Shown here in pieces: positions 4,627-10,838 of a DNA stretch of 10,838 nt. The DNA is taken from contig JAJYAB010000037.1 in the NCBI GenBank assembly GCA_021779775.1, forward strand, positions 1 through 10,838. The letters run 5' to 3'. The notes under the pieces were generated by a model that did not search any database, had not been told where the DNA came from, and was given only the letters and a program-made list of their open reading frames with translations. Both the position numbers and the translations under genes were made by a program. The DNA is from Actinomycetes bacterium (lineage in GTDB: Bacteria; Actinomycetota; Acidimicrobiia; Acidimicrobiales; UBA8190). Positions within the stretch are counted from its first letter, which is position 1. The number at the start of each line of letters is the position of its first letter.

Positions 4627-6243
4627 GTGCAGACCGGCACGGACACGGCGGCGGCGGTCACCGATGCGCTGCTGTGGGTCGACGGCGTCACCAAGCGGTT
4701 CGGCTCGCTCGTCGCCAACCACCGGGTCAGCTTCCATGTCCACGCCGGCGAGGTCCACGCGCTCCTCGGCGAGAACGGGGCCGGCAAGAGCACCCTGGTG
4801 AAGGTCCTCTACGGGGTGCACCGCGCCGACGAGGGCCGGGTCGTGCTCGACGGGGTGGCCGCCCACGTGTCCTCCCCCGCCAGGGCCCGCGACCTCGGGC
4901 TCGGCATGGTGTTCCAGGATCTCCGCCTCGTGCCTGCGCTCACGGTCTGGGAGAACATCGCCCTGCACGCCGGGCGTGCCGGCCGCCTGCTGCGGCCGCG
5001 CAGGATCCAGGCGGAGATCGCCGAGGTCGCCGACCGGTGGGGGCTCGCCGTCGACCCGGCGGCCCGCGTCGCCGACCTGTCGATCGGCGAACGGCAGCGG
5101 GTCGAGCTCCTGAAGGTCCTGATGTCCGGTGCCCGTGTCCTCATCCTCGACGAGCCGACCAGCGTCCTGACGCCTGCCGAGGTGGACGCGCTGTTCGACG
5201 TGGTGGGACGCCTGCGGGCCGACGGGGTCGGCATCGTCATCATCACCCATAAGATGCGCGAGGTCCGCACCATCGCCGACCGGGTCACGGTGCTGCGCGG
5301 GGGGCAGGTGGTCGTCGCCGACCGGCTTGCCGCCGACATCTCCGACGAAGACCTCGTCACCGCCATGGTGGGGACCACCGTCGAGGCCATCGGCAACACC
5401 CACGCCGGAGGCGGTGCGGGCCGCCCGCTCCTGCAGGTTCGTGGCCTTCACGTCCGGGGTGCAGGAGAAGGCTCCGGGCTGCGCGGCATCGACCTCGGCG
5501 TCGGCGCCGGTGAGATCGTCGGGGTCGCCGGGGTGGCCGGCAACGGCCAGCGCGAGCTGGCCGACGTCGCCGTCGGCGCTGCCCGGCCCGACGCCGGTGC
5601 GGTGCTGGTGGACGGGGAGACCATGCCGGCCAACGACCCGGCGGCGTTCCGGCGAGCGGGGGTGTGCTCGGTGCTCGCCGACCCGCTCCGGGAGTTCGTC
5701 GTTCCCGGCCTGACGGTGGCCGAGCACGCCGCGTTGTGGAGCTCGGCGGGCACGGGTCGGATCCACTTCGACGTCGCCGCTGCCGCCGGCAGGGTGGCGG
5801 ACGCGGCGGCGTGGGCCGGTCTGAGCATCGCTGCTCCCGACCGGCGGCTCGACCAGCTGTCCGGCGGGAACATCCAACGGGTGCTGCTGACCCTGGCGCT
5901 GGGGGAGCGCAGCCCGGTTCTGGTCGTGTCGTACCCGACCCGGGGGCTCGACGTGCTGACAGCGGAGACGACCCGGCGGCTCCTGCTCGACGCCCGTGGC
6001 CGGGGTCAGGCGGTGCTGCTCGTCTCCGAGGACCTCGACGAGCTGCTCGCCGTGTCCGACCGGATCGCCGTGCTGGCCCACGGCCGGGTCGCCGGCATCG
6101 TCGATGCCGCCGGGGCCGACCGCCGGCAGCTCGGGCGCCTGATGACGGGGGCGCCTGCTGACGGGGCGCCGGGTGACGGGGCGCCGGATGACGGGGGAGT
6201 GACGGGGCGCCGGATGACGGGGCGCCGGGTGACGGGGGAGTGA
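4582..6243 (+). CDS. BMP/nucleoside-type ABC transporter ATPase with two nucleotide-binding domains
   Basis: The product is 553 residues from GTG 4582. NBD1 has a complete Walker A (GENGAGKST, 63-71), signature LSIGERQ (166-172) and Walker B LILDEPTS (Asp190-Glu191), with an H-loop in IITHKMRE. NBD2 is of the degenerate kind normal for this family: GVAGNGQREL (from 317) replaces Walker A, the signature LSGGNIQ (426-432) is intact, and SYPTRGLD (from 450) lacks the catalytic Glu. This architecture matches YufO/NupA-type ATPases that energise BMP-lipoprotein importers rather than sugar importers, and the flanking genes agree. The N-terminus is a 15-bp repeat region with several possible starts. 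The C-terminus beyond about residue 520 is a repeat-derived tail with no family counterpart. The stop lies one base before the permease start. Confidence 0.92.
   Translation: MTSMPVTSMPVTSPPVQTGTDTAAAVTDALLWVDGVTKRFGSLVANHRVSFHVHAGEVHALLGENGAGKSTLVKVLYGVHRADEGRVVLDGVAAHVSSPARARDLGLGMVFQDLRLVPALTVWENIALHAGRAGRLLRPRRIQAEIAEVADRWGLAVDPAARVADLSIGERQRVELLKVLMSGARVLILDEPTSVLTPAEVDALFDVVGRLRADGVGIVIITHKMREVRTIADRVTVLRGGQVVVADRLAADISDEDLVTAMVGTTVEAIGNTHAGGGAGRPLLQVRGLHVRGAGEGSGLRGIDLGVGAGEIVGVAGVAGNGQRELADVAVGAARPDAGAVLVDGETMPANDPAAFRRAGVCSVLADPLREFVVPGLTVAEHAALWSSAGTGRIHFDVAAAAGRVADAAAWAGLSIAAPDRRLDQLSGGNIQRVLLTLALGERSPVLVVSYPTRGLDVLTAETTRRLLLDARGRGQAVLLVSEDLDELLAVSDRIAVLAHGRVAGIVDAAGADRRQLGRLMTGAPADGAPGDGAPDDGGVTGRRMTGRRVTGE
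6142..6240 (+). repeat. Degenerate repeat tail at the 3' end of the ABC ATPase gene
   Basis: A roughly 15-bp unit (GGATGACGGGGCGCC and variants) is repeated through this stretch, encoding DGAPGDGAP and TGRRMTGRR. A larger 41-bp step repeats GGGGGAGTGAC at 6193-6203 and 6234-6244. The second copy supplies the ATPase stop codon and the GGGGGAG ribosome site for the permease; the first is read in another phase within the coding region. Confidence 0.8.
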
Positions 6244-6244
6244 C

Positions 6245-7291
6245 GTGACCGTGCCCGCCCGCCTGCGTCGCTTCGACGGCTGGAGGCGGCTGTGCGCCGC
6301 CCTCCTCGTCTACCTCGGGGCGCTGGCGCTGTTCAGCGTCGTCGTCGCCCTGAAGGGTGGCAACCCCTTCAGCGTGTGGAGCACGATGGTGCGGTCCACC
6401 GTCCTGGCGGGGCCGACGCTGCAGGAGACGTTGCTGCGTGCCGTGCCGATCGCCCTTGCTGCGTTGGCGGTCGCCGTGCCGGCCCGAGCCGGCCTGGTCA
6501 ATGTCGGCGGCGAGGGCCAGCTGATCGTCGGGGCCGTCGCTGCCACCGGTGCCGGCGTGGCGATCGGGGCGAGTGTCCCCGGACCGGTCAGCTGGCTGGT
6601 CATGGCTGTCGCCGGGGCTGGCGCCGGGGCCGCCTGGGCGGGGCTGGCCGGGCTCCTGCGCACGGCGCTCGGCGCCAACGAGGCGGTGACGACGCTGCTG
6701 CTCAACTTCGTCGCCAACGACATCATGCTGTACCTGATCTACCAGCTGTGGAAGGACCCGAAGGGCTCGGGACAACCCGAGAGCCGGCCGCTCGTCCACG
6801 CGGCGCAGCTTCCCCGGCTGTGGGGCAGCCAGCTGAACATCGCCGTGCTCGTCACCGTGGCGGTGGCCGCTGCGATGTGGTGGCTCCTGCGGCATACCGG
6901 ATGGGGGTTCGCCCTGCGGGTCGTCGGCGGCAACCCCGAGGCGGCCCGGCGCAGCGGGTTGCCCGTCCGCCGGCTGCTGCTGTCCTCCATGCTCGTCGGC
7001 GGTGCCCTCGCCGGCCTGGGGGGCATGTTGAACTTCGCCGGGCTCGAGCTGCGGCTTCGCCCGGACATCACGCTGTCGTTCGGTTACATCGCCTTCCTGG
7101 CGAGCTGGCTGGGGCGGCACCAGCCGGTCAAGGTCGTGGGCGCTGCCCTGCTGTTCAGCGCGATCGCCCTCAGCGGCAACGGCCTGCAGCTGACCGACGG
7201 GCTCGACGGCTCGATCGTCGACGTCCTGCTGGCCCTCATCGTGGCCGCACCGCTGGTCCTGACGAAGCGTCGGAGAGGAGCTTTCCTGTGA
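6245..7291 (+). CDS. BMP-type ABC transporter permease, first subunit
   Basis: The product is 348 residues and mostly hydrophobic, a BPD_transp_2-type inner-membrane permease. Family hallmarks are NVGGEGQ (86-92), GANEAVTTLLLNF (143-155), RVVGGNPEAARRSGLP in the cytoplasmic coupling region and GYIAFLASWLG near the end. The first membrane segment is about 17-36, and about 8-10 segments are expected in all. The start GTG 6245 lies one base after the ATPase stop, with GGGGGAG four bases before it; GTG 6251 is also in frame. It pairs with the next permease as the heterodimeric channel of a nucleoside-type (YufP/YufQ-like) importer. The central loop (WKDPKGSGQPESRPLVHA) is where the substrate path usually varies. 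Confidence 0.92.
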   Translation: MTVPARLRRFDGWRRLCAALLVYLGALALFSVVVALKGGNPFSVWSTMVRSTVLAGPTLQETLLRAVPIALAALAVAVPARAGLVNVGGEGQLIVGAVAATGAGVAIGASVPGPVSWLVMAVAGAGAGAAWAGLAGLLRTALGANEAVTTLLLNFVANDIMLYLIYQLWKDPKGSGQPESRPLVHAAQLPRLWGSQLNIAVLVTVAVAAAMWWLLRHTGWGFALRVVGGNPEAARRSGLPVRRLLLSSMLVGGALAGLGGMLNFAGLELRLRPDITLSFGYIAFLASWLGRHQPVKVVGAALLFSAIALSGNGLQLTDGLDGSIVDVLLALIVAAPLVLTKRRRGAFL

Positions 7292-8202
7292 ACGGCGTCC
7301 AGCAGGCACTGATCGGTGGCATCGAAGGCGGGACGGCGATCCTGCTGCCGGCGCTCGGCGAGCTGGTCGGCCAGCGGGCCGGCGTCGTCAACCTCGGCAC
7401 GGAAGGCTGCATGCTGGCCGGTGCCCTCGCAGCGTTCGCCGTGGCAGCGGTGACCGGGGACACATGGTTGGGTGTGGGCGCCGGGCTGCTGGCCGGTGCC
7501 GCCTGCGGCCTGTTCCACGCCTGGCTGGTGGTGCGCCGCCGGGCGGACCAGCTGGCCAGCGGGCTGGTCGTGTGGTTCGCTGCGTTGGGGATCACCTCCG
7601 TGTTCGGCACCGGGTACATCGGCCGGACGGCCACCCCCCTGGCCACCTTGTCGGTGCCGTGGCTGAGCCATCTTCCGGCGGTCGGCCCGATCCTCTTCCG
7701 TCACGACGCACTCGTCTACGCCGGCTATGTCCTGGTCGGCGCCGTCTGGTTCGTGCTGTTCCGGACACGGGTCGGGCTGGTCCTCCGGGCGGTGGGGGAG
7801 CGGCCCGCCGTGGTGGCCGCAGCCGGGGGCCATCCCCAGCTCGTGCAGATGACCGCAGTCATCGTGGGCGCCGGCATTGCCGGCGTGGGCGGCGCCCAGC
7901 TGTCGGTCGGGTACGTCGGGAACTGGTTCAACGACATGACCAACGGCTACGGCTTCGTCGCCGTCGCCGTGGTCCTCTTCGCCTGCTGGCGTCCCGCCGG
8001 GGTGCTCGCCGGCTCCTACCTCTTCGGCGTGGCCCTGGCTGCCGCATCGGTGCTCCAGGCCCACGGGGTGGCGGTCAACCAGTACCTGCTCGACGCCTTG
8101 CCCTACGCCATCACCCTCGTCGCCTTGGTCGTCGTCGCCCGCCGTGGCGGTGCGAAGGCCCCCGAGGCGCTCACCGCGGCCCTCACCAACGGTGCCGCCT
8201 GA
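7288..8202 (+). CDS. BMP-type ABC transporter permease, second subunit
   Basis: The product is 304 residues from GTG 7288, which overlaps the previous stop as GTGA (7288-7291); GGAGAGGAG sits seven bases upstream. It is a shorter paralogue of the first permease, as is usual in this family. NLGTEGCML (35-43) corresponds to NVGGEGQ, LVLRAVGERPAVVAAAGG is the coupling loop, and GYGFVAVAVVLFACWRP marks the late membrane segments. The open frame continues far upstream of the start, but that part is out-of-frame sequence of the first permease. The gene ends 51 bases before the lipoprotein gene, the only real gap in the operon. Confidence 0.92.
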   Translation: MNGVQQALIGGIEGGTAILLPALGELVGQRAGVVNLGTEGCMLAGALAAFAVAAVTGDTWLGVGAGLLAGAACGLFHAWLVVRRRADQLASGLVVWFAALGITSVFGTGYIGRTATPLATLSVPWLSHLPAVGPILFRHDALVYAGYVLVGAVWFVLFRTRVGLVLRAVGERPAVVAAAGGHPQLVQMTAVIVGAGIAGVGGAQLSVGYVGNWFNDMTNGYGFVAVAVVLFACWRPAGVLAGSYLFGVALAAASVLQAHGVAVNQYLLDALPYAITLVALVVVARRGGAKAPEALTAALTNGAA

Positions 8203-8222
8203 ACCGTGGTCGCCATCGTCGC

Positions 8223-8249
8223 ATCGACAAGGTTCCCATCGACAAGGAG
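8223..8249 (+). promoter_or_regulatory. Duplicated ribosome-binding region before the lipoprotein gene
   Basis: ATCGACAAGG is repeated at 8223-8232 and 8238-8247, a 15-bp step. The second copy extends to AAGGAG (8244-8249), four bases before ATG 8254, and decides this start over the in-frame GTG at 8206. The first copy leaves a second AAGG further upstream. Confidence 0.6.
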
Positions 8250-8253
8250 AAGC

Positions 8254-9432
8254 ATGCAACGTACGCCCAGATCCCGTCTCGGACGTGTGGCCGGCGCGTT
8301 GGCAGCGCTCGCCGTGGTGGCCGCCGCCTGCAGCAGCGGCACCAAGGCGGCCAGCCCGGCGGCCAGCCCGGCGGCCTCGCCCACGGCCTCGCCCGCCGGT
8401 CCGAAGATGACCGTCGGCTTCATCATGGTCGGCAACCGGAACGACTACGGCTACAACCAGGCGGTGTACACGGCCAGCCAGGCGGTGGCGAAGGCGATGC
8501 CCGACGTCAAGGTCCTCACCGCCGACAACGTCCCGGAGAACACCTCGGTCACCCAGACGATGCAGTCGATGGTCGACGCCGGGGCGAAGGTGATCTTCGC
8601 CACCAGCTACGGCTACTTCTCCTACGCGTTGGCCTTCGCCCAGTCCCACCCGTCGGTCACGGTGCTGCACCAGGGCGGCTACCAGACCGGCGCCTTCCCC
8701 CCGAACTTCGGCACCTACTGGGGCGAGGCGTACGAGCCGGTGTCGCTCGGCGGCATGGCCGCCGGCATGGTCACCAAGTCCGGCAAGCTCGGCTTCGTGT
8801 ACGCCTTCCCGATCAGCCAGACGATCGCCAACATCGACGCCTTCGAGCTCGGTGCCCAGGCGACCGACCCGGCGGCAAAGACGTACCTGGTGAACACCTC
8901 CAGCTGGTGTGACCCGCTCAAGCAGAAGGAGGCAGCCGCCGCGCTGCTCGCCCAGGGCGTCGACGTGCTGACCCAGCACCAGGACTGCCAGGCGACGGTG
9001 ATCGAGGCGGCCAAGGCCGCCGGGAAGTACGTCGTCGGGTACCACTACGACGCCCGGAGCCTCGACCCCAGCGGGTGGCTCACCGGATCGGCGTGGAACT
9101 GGGCGCCCGTCTACACGGACATCCTGAAGACCATCGCCGCAGGCCAGTTCACCGGCAGCCGGTACAACGCCAACTGGGTCGGGACCTTCGCCAACGGCGA
9201 CAACCCGCTCCAGCCCGCATCGTTCGGGACGTCGGTCACCCCGAGCATGCAGGCGAAGATCCTCGCCGCGTACGACGCGTTGAAGAAGCCCGGCGCCTCG
9301 GTCTTCGAAGGCCCCGTCACCTGCCAGAACGGCACGGTCCTCTTCGCCGCCGGGGTGTCGCCCACCTACGCACAGATCAACGGCATCAACTGCCTGGTGA
9401 AGGGCGTGGTCGGCACGCTGCCCGGGTCGTGA
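8254..9432 (+). CDS. BMP-family substrate-binding lipoprotein of the ABC importer
   Basis: The product is 392 residues from ATG 8254. It has a lipoprotein signal: Arg-rich start, hydrophobic core AGALAALAVVAAAC and lipidation Cys26. An Ala/Ser/Pro tether (32-48) built of 12-bp repeats follows, then the BMP (PnrA-like) fold from about residue 51. Family features are MTVGFIMVGNRNDYGYNQ, AKVIFATSYGYFSYALAFA, KLGFVYAFPISQTIANIDAF and SAWNWAPVYTDILKTIAAG. The characterised members bind purine nucleosides, but this SAWNW-type branch is widespread in actinobacteria without a firm ligand. The location beside isochorismatase-like hydrolases, with no nucleoside enzyme nearby, suggests a ureido compound instead; that is inference. 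Four cysteines in the mature domain might form disulfides outside the membrane. The stop overlaps the next start (GTGA 9429-9432). Confidence 0.92.
   Translation: MQRTPRSRLGRVAGALAALAVVAAACSSGTKAASPAASPAASPTASPAGPKMTVGFIMVGNRNDYGYNQAVYTASQAVAKAMPDVKVLTADNVPENTSVTQTMQSMVDAGAKVIFATSYGYFSYALAFAQSHPSVTVLHQGGYQTGAFPPNFGTYWGEAYEPVSLGGMAAGMVTKSGKLGFVYAFPISQTIANIDAFELGAQATDPAAKTYLVNTSSWCDPLKQKEAAAALLAQGVDVLTQHQDCQATVIEAAKAAGKYVVGYHYDARSLDPSGWLTGSAWNWAPVYTDILKTIAAGQFTGSRYNANWVGTFANGDNPLQPASFGTSVTPSMQAKILAAYDALKKPGASVFEGPVTCQNGTVLFAAGVSPTYAQINGINCLVKGVVGTLPGS
8347..8394 (+). repeat. Four tandem 12-bp units encoding the lipoprotein tether
   Basis: GCGGCCAGCCCG at 8347 and 8359, then GCGGCCTCGCCC at 8371 and ACGGCCTCGCCC at 8383. 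The product is AASP/TASP repeats directly after the lipidated N-terminus, where a flexible spacer is expected. Confidence 0.85.
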
Positions 9433-10151
9433 GCCGGCAGGCTCCGGTGCAGCGCCCGCTGCCCGCCGTCGCCAGTGCCCCCTATCCGTGGCCGTTTGCC
9501 GGCGATCTCGCCGGCGAGCGGCTGGCGGTGGTGGTGGCCGGCGCCCAGGCATGGGCCTTCGCCTGCTGCGACCAGCCGGGCGACACCCTCGCCGTCGTGC
9601 AGCGGACGGCAGCGCATGCCCGGGCGGCCGGAGCGCTCGTCGTCTGGGTGGCCCACCGTCGCCCGGCCGGACGGGCGACCCGGGACGGCGGGGCGACCCG
9701 CACCGGCCGGGCGTGGACGCTTCCGGAGGAAGGCAGCCCTGGGGCTCGCCTCGCCGTCTCCCCGGCTCCCGGCGACGTCGTCGTCGGCGCAGGCGGTGTC
9801 GACGGGTTCTATTCCGGCCCGCTCGACGACGTCCTGCGCGCGGGCCGGCGCACGATGGTGGTCCTGGCCGGCGCCGGGCTCGAAACCCTCGTCCACTCGA
9901 CGCTGCGGTCGGCCAACGACCGTGGATACGAGTGCCTGACCCTCGCCGACGGCACCGCCGCATGGGACCGGGGCCTCGCCGGCGCTGCGCTGTCGTCCAT
10001 CTGCATGTCCGGCGGCATCTTCGGGGCCGTCGCCACCAGCGACGCCCTCGTCGACGCCCTCGACGCCCTCGACGCCCTCGATCCGCCGTCCGCCCGGTTG
10101 GCGGGCCCGCCCGCCTCCCCGATGGAGCTCCCGTGCCCTTCCCCCAGCTGA
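9429..10151 (+). CDS. Isochorismatase-like protein lacking the catalytic triad (pseudoenzyme)
   Basis: The product is 240 residues from GTG 9429, which overlaps the lipoprotein stop as GTGA. It aligns along its length with the biuret hydrolase homologue downstream: APYPWPF matches EPYPWPY, SANDRGYECL matches EANDRGYECL, and SGGIFGAVA matches QGGVFGAVA. The catalytic positions are changed. Asp is Gly38 (AVVVAGAQ for ALVCIDWQ), Lys is Ala121 (VVVGAGGVDGFY for IIDKPGKGAFY), and the nucleophile Cys is Leu154 (LETLVHST for TDVCVHTT). The central specificity segment (NKRWRSERIG in the partner) is replaced by a Thr/Arg/Gly-rich stretch. The frame is intact and GC3 is high, so it seems kept as a protein. 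A role as structural or regulatory partner of the active hydrolase is inference. The last 50 residues include an ALD repeat and a Pro-rich tail that overlaps the next gene by 19 bases. Confidence 0.82.
   Translation: MSRQAPVQRPLPAVASAPYPWPFAGDLAGERLAVVVAGAQAWAFACCDQPGDTLAVVQRTAAHARAAGALVVWVAHRRPAGRATRDGGATRTGRAWTLPEEGSPGARLAVSPAPGDVVVGAGGVDGFYSGPLDDVLRAGRRTMVVLAGAGLETLVHSTLRSANDRGYECLTLADGTAAWDRGLAGAALSSICMSGGIFGAVATSDALVDALDALDALDPPSARLAGPPASPMELPCPSPS
10041..10079 (+). repeat. 9-bp tandem repeat in the pseudoenzyme tail
   Basis: GACGCCCTC occurs at 10041 and then three times head to tail at 10053, 10062 and 10071. It encodes DAL repeats that lengthen the C-terminal helix after the end of the isochorismatase-like fold. 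Confidence 0.8.
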
Positions 10152-10838
10152 GCGCCGAACCGTACCCGTGGCCCTACGACATGGGGTTCGAACCGAGCCG
10201 CACCGCCCTGGTCTGCATCGACTGGCAGACCGACTTCTGCGGGCCCGGCGGCTATGTCGACGCGATGGGCTACGACCTGTCGCTGACCCGTGCCGGGCTG
10301 GCCCCGACCGCTGCGGTGCTGGCCGCCGCCCGGGCCAGCGGCCTGACGGTGGTCCACACGCGCGAGGGGCACGAGCCGGGACTGTCCGACTGCCCGCCGA
10401 ACAAGCGGTGGCGCTCCGAGCGGATCGGGGCCGGCATCGGCGCCGAGGGGCCGTGCGGCCGCATCCTCGTCCGGGGGGAGCCGGGCTGGGAGATCGTCCC
10501 CGAGGTCCGCCCCGCCGCCGGCGAGTGGATCATCGACAAGCCGGGCAAGGGCGCGTTCTATGCCACCGACCTCGACCTGCGTCTGCGGACGGCGGGGATC
10601 ACCCACCTGGTCTTCACGGGCATCACCACGGACGTCTGCGTGCATACCACGATGCGCGAAGCGAACGACCGCGGGTACGAGTGCCTCCTGCTCGAAGACT
10701 GCACGGGCGCCACCGACCACGGCAACCACCTGGCGGCGCTGGCCATGGTCAAGATGCAAGGCGGCGTCTTCGGCGCGGTCGCGCACTCCTCGGCGCTGCT
10801 GGGCGCGCTGGCGGCCGGCGTGCACGGCGGCCACGGCG
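10133..10838 (+). CDS. biuH: Biuret hydrolase-like cysteine hydrolase (partial, runs off the window)
   Basis: There are 235 codons from GTG 10133 with no stop before the window edge; GGAG (10124-10127) lies five bases upstream. It is an isochorismatase-like hydrolase: ALVCIDWQTDFCGPGGYVD, HTREGHEPGLSD, NKRWRSERIGAGIG, IIDKPGKGAFYATDLD, TGITTDVCVHTTMREANDRG and MVKMQGGVFG. From memory, Rhizobium leguminosarum BiuH uses Asp36, Lys142 and Cys175, with Gln215 in specificity. Here Asp30, Lys136, Cys169 and Gln209 all sit at the same offset of six. Biuret hydrolase (EC 3.5.1.84) converts biuret to allophanate and ammonia in cyanuric acid and nitrogen catabolism. Triuret or guanylurea hydrolase, close relatives, cannot be excluded. 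At 235 residues the family fold is essentially complete, so only a few tail residues are missing. Confidence 0.87.
   Translation, partial: MPFPQLSAEPYPWPYDMGFEPSRTALVCIDWQTDFCGPGGYVDAMGYDLSLTRAGLAPTAAVLAAARASGLTVVHTREGHEPGLSDCPPNKRWRSERIGAGIGAEGPCGRILVRGEPGWEIVPEVRPAAGEWIIDKPGKGAFYATDLDLRLRTAGITHLVFTGITTDVCVHTTMREANDRGYECLLLEDCTGATDHGNHLAALAMVKMQGGVFGAVAHSSALLGALAAGVHGGHG

Noticed and set aside
4135..6081. Long antisense open frame across gntR and the ABC ATPase
   Set aside because: Same reason: no domain-like sequence, and it is antisense to clear conserved motifs.
4582..6243. Sugar (ribose/xylose-type) ABC importer
   Set aside because: Sugar importers of this class use a single permease gene type with a periplasmic ribose-binding-like protein; here two unequal permeases and a BMP lipoprotein identify the nucleoside-type family.
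9431..9444. Hairpin GAGCC-GGCA-GGCTC just after the lipoprotein stop as a terminator
   Set aside because: The stem is only 5 bp without a T tract, lies inside the next coding region and separates overlapping genes, so termination there is unlikely.
7084..9963. Long antisense open frame of about 960 codons across the permeases and lipoprotein
   Set aside because: It has low-complexity Arg/Gly/His-rich composition and opposes well-recognised genes on the plus strand; such frames are expected in high-GC DNA.
10133..10838. RutB (pyrimidine-degradation amidohydrolase) or nicotinamidase for the terminal hydrolase
   Set aside because: The NKRWRSERIGAGIG, KPGKGAF and MQGGVFG segments and constant residue offset fit biuret hydrolase much better, and no other rut genes are present in the window.

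Overview
The window is very GC-rich (about 70% by eye), uses GTG start codons often, and shows dense same-strand gene packing with four-base GTGA stop/start overlaps. The protein families (XRE regulators paired with a nucleotidyltransferase, Rrf2, FadR-type GntR, a BMP-type ABC transporter with an A/P/S-linker lipoprotein) fit a high-GC Actinomycetota chromosome. The class cannot be fixed from this sequence alone.

Layout. (1) Positions 1-395 are a scar. The right end of an IS200/IS605-type (tnpB) element ends at about 123, and the 3' part of a host gene that it interrupts follows. That fragment also appears to carry a one-base frameshift near a G run. (2) Positions 417-1420, minus strand, hold an XRE-type HTH gene overlapping an MNT-fold nucleotidyltransferase gene, a toxin-antitoxin-like pair. 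(3) Positions 1421-1748 contain a leaderless-promoter candidate, a terminator-like hairpin, a short coding-like remnant and eight copies of a 13-bp tandem repeat. (4) Positions 1749-2546, minus strand, encode an HTH domain fused to a universal stress protein domain, behind a near-consensus promoter (TTGACG-17-TATAAT). (5) From 2767 to the window end, all genes are on the plus strand: an Rrf2-type Fe-S regulator with an extra C-terminal domain, a GntR/FCD regulator, a double-NBD ABC ATPase, two permeases, a BMP-family lipoprotein, a catalytically dead-looking isochorismatase-like protein, and a biuret hydrolase homologue cut by the window end.

How the genes fit together. The last six genes (4582-10838) look like one uptake-and-hydrolysis operon. 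A BMP/nucleoside-type ABC importer is joined to a cysteine hydrolase whose Asp-Lys-Cys triad and specificity-associated Gln all sit at a constant offset from those I recall for Rhizobium biuret hydrolase. The inference is import and hydrolysis of biuret or a related ureido compound as a nitrogen source, controlled by the adjacent GntR regulator and possibly Rrf2. The most unusual part is the protein encoded between the lipoprotein and the hydrolase. It is clearly a paralogue of the hydrolase, but Asp, Lys and Cys are replaced by Gly, Ala and Leu.

A second theme is an abundance of short tandem repeats (9, 12, 13, 15 and 21 bp units) in linkers, tails, start regions and intergenic DNA across the whole window.
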